Assembly: GCA_025266875.1 (NCBI GenBank)
Contig: JALLLT010000005.1
Location: 806,001 to 870,000, forward strand
Direction: 5' to 3'
Length of the DNA stretch: 64,000 nt
From: Fennellomyces sp. T-0311
Taxonomy: Eukaryota; Mucoromycota; Mucoromycetes; Mucorales; Lichtheimiaceae
Part shown: positions 56,607 through 64,000 of the stretch, one piece after another
Position numbering within the stretch: position 1 is the stretch's first letter
Layout of the letters: each line of letters begins with the position of its first letter
Notes under the pieces: generated by a model
The model's database searches: none
Seen by the model: the letters and a program-made list of their open reading frames with translations, nothing else
What the model was told of the DNA's origin: nothing
Translations under genes and position numbers: made by a program

Positions 56607-57662
56607 GCGACGAGTGACAACAGTACTTGCTCATTGTCCCAACAAAGTACGTACTATGTCAAAGATATAATGAAGTATTCAAGACTTACATGAAAGAGCA
56701 TCGAACACACCGGGGGTTGATATTATCAAAAATTACAAGTTGAATTCAACTGTAGAGACAGAAAATATGCGTCGTCCACACATCTACGTATTCGAACAGA
56801 TACAACAGACGTGTTTGCTTCGGTAAGCCTTTTTCAAGGCATTTTCTACATTGACAATGACGTATCCGCTGTAATGAACAGCTTTTTTCGGCAATTGGCG
56901 GAAAATGGATTTATCTGTTGTCAAGGATCAAGAAACGACATGCCATTTTCTTCTCGGACAGGTGTTGCTGAATTACGTCCCTCCAAGCTGGTTCTGCCGA
57001 TGTTGTATTCATGGTTACTGCATTGACGAAGAAATGCGGTTGTGAAAGTTACTCTATACGGCTATCCCACTGGGACACTCAAGTGCTTGAGCATGATGAA
57101 TGGGGACAGCAAGCAGAAGAGATTGCGCAGAGGATCCATGTAGGATTTTTTGGTAATGGTAGTGAAATAACGACGTTAGATTGAAAGTCGATAGCACACC
57201 ACGCTGGCGACCGGATGGATCATAGTTTTGTTCTTCAACCATTCCATTATTACTGACAGTTCGTGGTGCCCAGTGTATATTATCTTGATTTGGTCATCCA
57301 GCAATGATCACCCGCCAGATTTTATCGATTGTGGCCATGAATACGATTTTAATGCCACAGAATGCAAAGCTGCTGGTATGACTCTGTCTCAGAGTTTTCG
57401 ATCCAGCGACGCTCAAAGTCCCAAAAGGCTTTTTGAATGAGACGCCAACGGATTTCTGGATACAAAAAGGTTCATCCATTGCACATAAACTTAATGTGGC
57501 TGATATGTTCATAAGCTCATCTCGCGTACGACCATATTAGGTGGTTATTCATGCAGAGAGCCATTGCTGCCAATGACATCATATGATTTAATATGCGTGT
57601 TGCGGATAACAACGAAATTATTATCGATCAGTCTCGTCACCAACCTTTATTTTTTTTTTCCA
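56607..57662. other. Intergenic, upstream of the MED28-like gene
   Basis: About 1 kb without a confident gene. Short minus-strand frames at 57054-57242 and 57294-57512 read weakly like protein and could be transposon debris. The last 15 bases before 57663 are a T run. Confidence 0.35.
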
Positions 57663-58258
57663 ATGCAAGCAAACGGACAAGCACAAGATTTAACACAACT
57701 CGTCGATGGCCTTTCACGACAGCTTTACGAATGCTTTGAAAAGATACTTGCCGATCAAACCCGAGATGACCAAGAAGAATCTCAAAGTAAATAACTCGTT
57801 CGCGTCCAGAAGGAAAGCGCGTTAATGATTCAAAAAAAAACAGCACTCGACACACAACTAGTCAATCTGAAATCGACAGTACTAGACTTGGAACGCAATC
57901 TAAAGCAGATCCGACTTGATGCCTTGGGCAATCGCCAACTTGCAGCAGAAGAGGTATAAAAAAAAGGGGCGACACTATTTTTCTTTAAGGTGTATTAACA
58001 AATGTAAAAAAAAAAAAGTCCGTGGAATTACTAAAGAAGGATATCGAATTAAAGAAATCAACCATTGAAAAGTACGCAAAGCAACTGGACCAGTGGAATC
58101 AAGAGTTACCGGTCTTAGAAGAGAAAAGTCGACAAGTGCTGAAGCATCGGACGGATGGTCGAGATTTTGATGAGGCTGTGCCAAACAAGTTTTTGCAGAA
58201 AAAGAAACAGGAGGAAGACGACGATGATGACGAAGATGCTGAATTTGAAGAAGTTTAA
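57663..58258 (+). CDS. MED28: Mediator subunit MED28-like protein, with an in-frame TAA at codon 44
   Basis: From ATG 57663 the frame reads MQANGQAQDLTQLVDGLSRQ then LYECFEKILADQTRDD, meets TAA at 57792-57794, and goes on in the same frame as VRVQKESALMIQKKTALDTQ and LGNRQLAAEE. An intron (GTATAA to AAAAAAAAG, about 57956-58018) then leads to SVELLKKDIELKKSTIEKYA, KQLDQWNQELPVLEEK and an acidic tail (EEDDDDDEDAEFEEV). The pattern LVDxLxxxxxxCFxxxLxxQ followed by LKKDIELKKSTIEKYxKQLxxW resembles animal MED28 (LRxELxRKDxLVQKHLxKLRxW, from memory). The only GT near the stop would give a 23-nt intron that breaks the frame. So this is a mutated allele, an assembly error or a recoding case. The match is by pattern only. 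Confidence 0.5.
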
Positions 58259-59344
58259 TTTGTATACGTATGGTTTTTTTTTACTGTAATTTGTGTTTGA
58301 AGATGTGATGGTGTTAAGAGGTAATTGGATGGAGGGGGTATTCTGTAACTCATACGGATATGATTCCATTGCAGTGTGGGGAGAAAAAAGATGAAACAAA
58401 ACACAACTTGATTAGCAATAAGGCGTAGAAAGATGGTAGACTTACAATGTAACGTAGTTAATCGAGGGGTTTAGATCAAAGCTTCAAAATGGGGTGCTGG
58501 AAATAAGGCTATTAGAGGGAAACGCGATCATCTCACACTGACTTGGTGGACGTATGGACTTGATGCACCCCAAAGGATAAGAGACCAGCAACTGCAGCTT
58601 GTTATAATGTCAGGAATCCAGATACTGACAACCAACAGAAGAAGAGGCTCTGTTGTTTATTTTGAGGGGCTGGGGAAGTTTTGTAAGATGTTGTTAACAT
58701 CATCTGTACCATAAAGCGGCACACACACGCAACGGGATTCCTTTTTTTCTGAGCGTATAGTATGCTGACTTGATGCTATCCGCGCTTTTATAGCGCTTTA
58801 AAGCATCCTGAACCCTTTCCGGCCTTGAAGCACGTTATCCAGCTAGCTCGTGAATATATCTCTTATCCACGTTTCAACAAACTCGCGCACAGAGTCCATG
58901 TTTGACTTTGGATTTTCCTGATCTCGTCCACTAGTCACCCTGACTCCTTCTGGAAAGAAGGGGGGGTTGACATCGATCCACCTTGGAAGGGCACTTGCTT
59001 GTACTTTTGGTAACATGCTTCAGAGTATAACACACCATCGGTCGCCTAACCACGTACACGCTTGTATGCTGCCTCGTTACCTTCGTGCAGAGCATCAAGG
59101 ATCCGTTCAAACTTGACTTATTATTATTTTGTTCGGGAGCATACGTCAACCAGTACATCCCCCATACCATTGTGCTGCTGAGCTTCGTGACCCAACGGAC
59201 GCTTGGCAACAGCATATAAAAAGTGATTACTTTTCACTCCAAAGACGTTTATGTCCAAGATACCCAGCAATTGCAATGACGCTCATACGGGATAAGGCTC
59301 ATCTTATGTTTATGATTTTATGGACCTAATATGTACAGCCGCGC
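58259..59344. other. Intergenic, with a degenerate minus-strand coding relic
   Basis: At about 58810-59215 the minus strand reads fragments such as QASALPRWIDVNPPFFPEGV and NMDSVREFVETWIRDIFTS in shifting frames, with stops. It is probably a decayed transposon or gene of unknown type. The rest, including the 3' flank of the MED28-like gene, is featureless. Confidence 0.35.
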
Positions 59345-60534
59345 TTATTTGGTATCCTCTTCGCCCTTTGCATCCGCTCCGTCCTTTGGATCCTCTTCAC
59401 CCTTTGGATCCGCTTTGTCCGTTGTCTTATCTTCTACGACCGGCTCCTTTTCGTCGGATTCCGCCTCCGACTCGCCGAGCCGCTTGCTATCTTTGAGTTT
59501 CCGGCCTGGAATGACTTCCAAAAACGCCTTTTCCCAGTCGCGGTTGTCCAGCCACTTTATCATGATTTCATAAACTAAATAAAAAAGGAGGGGAGGAGGA
59601 GGTGGCGATGACGATCAGCCCCAAATTAAATATACCATATACATCTGTTTCCGTTTACCATGATTGACGGTCAGCACTTTGCGGCTTGCCATGTGGAGAT
59701 ATTCACCAATGGGAAGTGCGGCCGTAGCAATGCCCTGTTCTGCAGCCTTGTTCTGGCACAGTCCCTGCTCGTATAATTAGCATAAACAAAGCGATCTATA
59801 ATATATATAGATATATCCACACACTTTGTGTCTATTTTTATCCACGATGCCGCCAATAATGTACACCTTGTCATCTTCCAGTTCCCGCACCACGTTATCC
59901 GAGTCAGCCGACAGGTACACAAGACTCGATGCGTCAAACTTGTCCAAATACGATTCGGACGTAAATTCGCAGTTTTTCCAGTTATTGTACGACGGCGTTT
60001 TTTTCTCGAACGCCCCCTTGAGCACATCGTCGAACGAAGTGACGGTGATCTGCATGGGATGGGCACCTGTTCGATTGGCGCTGTGGCAGCGGACCAGTTG
60101 AGCCTGCAATGATTTGATTTCCTGTGTATATAGAAACGTCAAGGGGGGGGTTCTTTTTTGTACATGTTAAAAAAAACGGCTATTGAAAGACAAGTTACGG
60201 TTTCATGCATGTAGCTCGTAAACGAACAATCAATGGCCACGCGGACTGAGCTCGGCTCGACCAACCGTGGCCGTTTAGGCGGTGGTGCAGGGATCACGCC
60301 TTCCTCAATAAGTTTGCGTCGCTCGGCACTCTTTTGTTTCTTCTTGTCCTTTTGAAACTTGTTGCGTTTTTCTCGTGTGGCATTCCAGTGTTCCTCTTTA
60401 AGCAATCGCTTCAGCCCGTTTTTTGACAGTCCTTGGTACTTGGGATCGGTAATGTCGTAAGTGATTCCCTTATACGTTCGAATGTTGCCGTTGGCCTCGG
60501 CCGGCACGGGATCGTTCTGATCGTTGTCAGCCAT
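59345..60534 (-). CDS. TRM10: tRNA (guanine(9)-N1)-methyltransferase Trm10
   Basis: SPOUT-class enzyme that methylates N1 of G9 in tRNA. The start MADNDQNDPVPAEANGNIRT at 60534 is followed by a basic region (RNKFQKDKKKQKSAERRKLI) that would bind tRNA. The SPOUT domain has VRVAIDCSFTSYM, IKSLQAQLVRCHSANR, LVYLSADSDNVVRELE, the family hallmark YIIGGIVDKNRHKGLCQNKA, LPIGEYLHMASRKVLTVNH and the C-terminal MIKWLDNRDWEKAFLEVIPG. Three introns (GTAACT, GTGTGT and GTAAAC donors) are required to join these blocks. The tail is acidic and slightly repetitive (KADPKGEEDPKDGADAKGEE). It diverges from the PY-motif gene with 141 bp between start codons. Confidence 0.93.
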
Positions 60535-60675
60535 GGACAACAAAAAGTTTGTTAATAAAAAGCTCTGCAGCGAGGCGGAGAGTGAAATGTCCACGTTTAA
60601 AAAAACCTAGTGTCTACGCTTGGGAAATGCTGTTTGTTCTTCCCTTTTTTCTCTTTTTCCTTCCAGAAAAAAATA
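60535..60675. promoter_or_regulatory. Compact bidirectional promoter between TRM10 and the PY-motif gene
   Basis: Only 141 bp separate the two ATGs, so both core promoters and leaders must fit here. The plus-strand side is pyrimidine-rich (TTCTTCCCTTTTTTCTC). No clear TATA. Confidence 0.5.
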
Positions 60676-61103
60676 ATGTCGGTGATTGCGTTCAACATTC
60701 TATGGGTCATTTGCGTCCTCCTCTTACTTTTGGCCCTGTTTCTTGCCATACGCCGACGACGCATGGCCGCACGTCAAGGTAATTTCACTGGGCACCATTG
60801 TGGTCTGTTTGATATTCATAACCCTAAACAGTTGCCCAAGCGAATCAGGCATACGCTTATCGCCAGCAAAACAATGTGGGGCCTGGCGTACGCATCTACA
60901 TGCCATCCTACTACGAATACCAACAAGCACAGCAGCAGTACGGACGGGGCAGCTCATCCAATGATCCAGAAAGCGGATTGAACCCACCGCCACCGGTGTA
61001 TAAGCCAGAAGAAGCCCCACCATCCTACAACGATTATCGCAAAGACACCCGAATTCCAGCGCCCACCAACCGCTCCAATTCGCCGCCACCAGCTTCTTCA
61101 TGA
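60676..61103 (+). CDS. Small single-pass membrane protein with PPxY motif (Rcr/Rsp5-adaptor-like)
   Basis: Exons 60676-60778 and 60832-61103 give 124 residues. The N-terminus is one hydrophobic helix (IAFNILWVICVLLLLLALF) followed by an Arg cluster (AIRRRRMAARQ), an N-out/C-in signal anchor. The cytosolic tail is Tyr/Gln-rich (RIYMPSYYEYQQAQQQYGRG) and contains PPPPVY and the PY motif PPSYNDY, then Pro/Ser to the end. Yeast Rcr1/Rcr2 and Sna3-type proteins have this layout and recruit the Nedd4-like ligase Rsp5 through PPxY. Assignment is by architecture, not by overall similarity. Confidence 0.72.
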
Positions 61104-61705
61104 AAAAAACATTAGACGCTTATACCCTTGCCCAGGCCTAACTTTGTAATATTTTTCTTTTTTTGCACTCGTACGCACACACACACACACACACACACAC
61201 GCAGCTTGTTTCTGTGGTTTCCGTGCGTGGACTCCGATCCTTTCCGTTTAGTCTTCCTCCCTAAAACCCTGTAGATATCATAACTTATTAAAAGCACCAC
61301 AAACGATCTGTAAATTGCCGCAACACAAAAAAGCAACTATTTAGATGATCAATGCACACTGATTGTAATTTCCCAAGGGGTGTTCTGCCGTGCACACACG
61401 CACCCCGTATTTCTGATGTTACACATGGCAAAAACGGAACAGCACGCATTTGGTGCACCGATTTGAAGCCATTTCAGTTTCTTGGCGCTTCCATCAAGGA
61501 AAAACAAGCTAGCCCCATGACCGCCATTGTTCTGTACGCCTTGTATTAAACATTCGGGAATCTTTTGTGACAGAGAGAGAATAACCGCTGCTGTTGCTGC
61601 TGCTGCTGCATAAAATAGCAGTCATGTCAGGTTCACAAAAAGTCAGATTTTTTTTTTGTCGAGTCGAAAAAAAAAGTGTGTACCTTCCCGAACTCACCTT
61701 CGATT
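61104..61705. other. Intergenic with microsatellites, upstream of RRP12
   Basis: Contains a (CA)12 tract at 61176-61200, within the probable 3' UTR of the PY-motif gene, and a CTG-rich tract at 61588-61611 (GCTGCTGTTGCTGCTGC), about 100 bp before the RRP12 start. No other gene recognised. Confidence 0.5.
61176..61200. repeat. (CA)n microsatellite
   Basis: Twelve uninterrupted CA units and one C, 73 bp after the stop of the PY-motif gene. Confidence 0.95.
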
Positions 61706-64000
61706 ATGGAAGCAAAGTTCGAAAAGATCAGGCGCCAGGTCAACTCCAAACTGGAGAACCAAAAGCTGGTATTATGGCCCTCATTGTCTCATCAAATACC
61801 GAAACTGACTATTTCTTCTTCCACAAAAAAAAGTATGCACGGACTTTGATCGCGATCGAAGAGGTAATAGATCCGTCCTTTTAAGTAGAGTGCAGAATGG
61901 TCGATTGATGCATGTCAACACGGTATAGACGATCCGTGAACAAAATGGACAACTTTCCGCGGTGGCCTACTTTGGCGCTATCGTAAGTGTATATATGCCT
62001 ATAGGAGTCGTTCAAGAAGATGAAAATTAAACTGACCCAACGCCCAAGATGACAACATTGCAAGCCACAGCCTCCGAAAGCGAAGTGACAGGTGCACTGC
62101 TTTACCTTTTGAACGAAGTATTCCCAGAGTGAGTCGCTCTTTCTCTGTTTGTGGTGGCCTTTTTAACGCTGAACGCTTTCCTTTAGCATGCCACAATCCG
62201 TGCTTCGATCCAAATTCAACGACATCATGCCGGTCCTGGAAGGTGTTTACGAGCTGCATAAAGATGAACAGCCCGTTGTGCGCTCCATCATTGGATGCAT
62301 GCAAGAAGTGCTGGCGAATCAGGATGCTACGGTGTGGACCATGCCCATGGCCAAGAAGGCGTATCAAATGCTGCTCATCCTCAGTGCCAACGCTTCCCCC
62401 AAGGCCCGAAAGGGTGCTCAGGACGCCGTGCGTTCCATCTTGTCGCGCCCTCCGCCGCCATGCACCGTTCATCCCGCTGCCAACATGACTGCCGAGTTCA
62501 TCTTGCGCGTCTTGCACGAGACCACAAAGAGCGATCAACATGCTGCCCAACAGATTCTGGCTCTTTTGCAATCCATCGTTCCGTACTGGCCGCCCAACGT
62601 AAGTGTTTACATCATGCGGGTTCTTGCAGAGACTGAACGGGAAAGTCCCATGCGCGTTTAGCAATTCTCGGCACTTTGTCAATCATTGCTCCAGCTGCCA
62701 AAGTTCAACAACATCTTTCTCACCAAGGCTACCTTTGAAGTGTTTGAAACCATGTTTGATGCCCAAGAAACCGACATCGATGAACCCAAATTCGCCGCCT
62801 TGTTGCGATCCATTTGCGATATGAAGCCCGCGGCTGTCGATGATCGATTACTGCCCACTTGGTTAATGATAATTAGCAAGGCATACCCTGCATATGCAAA
62901 GTAAGTTGTGTGTATGTGCATTGCATGTGCTGCCCATGTAACCAACGCTGTGATTGTTAGAATGAACCCAGGCCAATGTGGTGCCGATATTCCCACCGTG
63001 TTTACCGTCATTTTCAACGATTTCCAGCAAGAGTCGCGCAGCTACAAAAACATCGCCAACTGTCTGATCGCATTGATCGACTATTGCGTTACCGACGACA
63101 TGATTGCTCAAGCCAACCCCGGTATCCAACAGATCGTATCTGCCGCTGAATCCGGATTGGGCGTGCATTTCCAACGCGCCTGGACACAAGTCATGGCCGT
63201 CCAACAGGCGCTCTTCAAACGTCTTCATTTCGCCGCCGCACCTTTGATGAATGGATGCGTCGCGTTGTTGGGTGAATTGCGACTCTCGCCTGCCGAATCC
63301 TACAAGGAACAATTGGACAAGACGTTGGGTGCTGCCATTGCGACTATGGGTCCCGAGCAGTTCCTGAATATCTTGCCACTCAATTTGGAAAACGAAGGTG
63401 TGGGTCGCGCCTTTCTCTTGCCGTTGCTAAAGACATACATCACCAACACCCATCTGGCTTACTTTGTCAATGTCTTGATGCCATTGGGCGATCGATTGGC
63501 TGAAAAGGCGCAACAAGCAACGGATCGAGAAATGGGCTTGCAGGCCAAAGTGTACGAAACCTTGGTGAACCAAATTTGGAGTTTGGCTCCCGGATTCTGC
63601 GACTTGCCCAAAGATCTGACCATGGCATTTTCCGAAACGGTCGCCGAACGATTCAGTTCCTTGTTGTACTCTCAACCGGATCTTCGACCCACCATTGCTC
63701 AATCGCTTCAGTTTTTGGTGGAAAAGAACCAGGCCTTGACACGATCGGCCGCCAACGATGAGGATTTGATCAAGGCATACGGTATCAGCAAGACCCAAGC
63801 AGCCGAAAACTTGGCCTACATGAGCAAGTTTTCCGTCAATTACCTGGCCGTCTTTTTCAACGTTTACAGTCAAATTGGTGCCGCGTACCGAGGATTTCTC
63901 GCCGAGGTCATCAAGAGTTATTTGAGCGTGGCCTCGACGGAAGACGTCAATTCGACATTCAAGAAGGTGCTGGGATTGTTATCCCAGGCATTGGAAAGTG
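61706..64000 (+). CDS. RRP12: Ribosomal RNA processing protein Rrp12, N-terminal part (cut by the right window edge)
   Basis: HEAT/ARM-repeat protein needed for pre-40S and pre-60S maturation and nuclear export. The start MEAKFEKIRRQVNSKLENQK is split over tiny exons: 61706-61768 (63 nt), 61834-61863 (30 nt, YARTLIAIEE) and 61929-61982 (54 nt, TIREQNGQLSAVAYFGAI). Exons from 62049, 62187-62598, 62662-62900 and 62961 onward continue it. The family N-terminal pattern is clear: SKLENQ, AIEETIREQ, AYFGAIMTTLQ. Downstream come LRSKFNDIMPVLEGVYEL, HFQRAWTQVMAVQQALFK, MGPEQFLNILPLNLE and GRAFLLPLLKTYITNTHL, typical of RRP12. The C-terminal NLS-rich region lies outside the window. Confidence 0.92.

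Noticed and set aside
57787..57809. A 23-nt intron removing the MED28 in-frame stop
   Set aside because: Too short compared with all other introns here, and its removal shifts the frame out of the conserved region.
1..64000. tRNA, rRNA, CRISPR or prokaryotic features
   Set aside because: No B-box-containing tRNA-like structure, rRNA segment or regularly spaced repeat array was found by eye; a covariance-model scan would be decisive.

Overview
The window is nuclear DNA of a filamentous fungus. Genes carry several short spliceosomal introns (about 45-75 nt, GTAAGT-like donors, short pyrimidine tracts before AG), intergenic DNA is AT-rich with many T/A homopolymers, and the products are typically fungal: an ergosterol C-14 reductase, a full-length PDR-type ABC transporter, the ERMES subunit Mdm12, and many F-box/LRR proteins. 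The pattern fits Mucoromycota, probably a Mucorales member. That placement is an inference from gene content; no rRNA or other marker is present.

Layout. 1-6.2 kb: three minus-strand genes, the N-terminal part of listerin (cut by the left edge), ERG24, and a mitochondrial J-domain protein. 7.5-12.1 kb: a five-exon PDR ABC transporter. 13.3-14.1 kb: a protein made of 15 tandem Cys/His modules. 15.4-21.4 kb: a gene-poor stretch with two decayed copies of one TPR/F-box/LRR gene flanking a frameshifted F-box/LRR gene. 21.6-24.9 kb: an unknown intact gene and an aldehyde dehydrogenase. 26.4-29.5 kb: an island of inverted repeats, two MITE-like elements and a dead Tc1/mariner transposase. 29.6-31.2 kb: a spliced gene with three tandem NUMOD4/HNH-like modules. 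32.9-40.1 kb: a UBE3D-like E3 ligase, an F-box/LRR protein and a copper P-type ATPase with seven metal-binding domains. 42.5 kb: a small CxxC protein. 44.9-47.8 kb: convergent mdm12 and vps23. 48.9-51.6 kb: a membrane protein of unknown family and phosphomannose isomerase. 52.6-56.5 kb: an intact TPR/F-box/LRR gene flanked by two paralogous microprotein genes. 57.7-64 kb: a MED28-like gene with an in-frame stop, TRM10, a small PY-motif membrane protein, and the 5' part of RRP12.

How the genes relate. Most are housekeeping genes with no operon-like logic (ribosome quality control and biogenesis, tRNA methylation, sterol synthesis, ESCRT, ERMES, mannose metabolism). The most original observation is a link between the 15-module protein at 13.3 kb and the two 47-50 residue microproteins at 52.6 and 56.3 kb. 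All three use the same C-x-H-x6-C-x2-C spacing and share an unusual gene structure: a first coding exon of only 5 nt (ATG plus two bases) followed by a GTAAGT intron. The two microprotein genes also share a TGACTCA site at nearly the same distance upstream. This looks like an undescribed family with single-module and multi-module forms.

Splicing is also notable: a strong GC-AG intron in mdm12, a possible second one in vps23, a 15-nt microexon in phosphomannose isomerase, and an 11-nt last exon in ERG24. Exon borders were read by eye; products were assigned from remembered family motifs without a database search.
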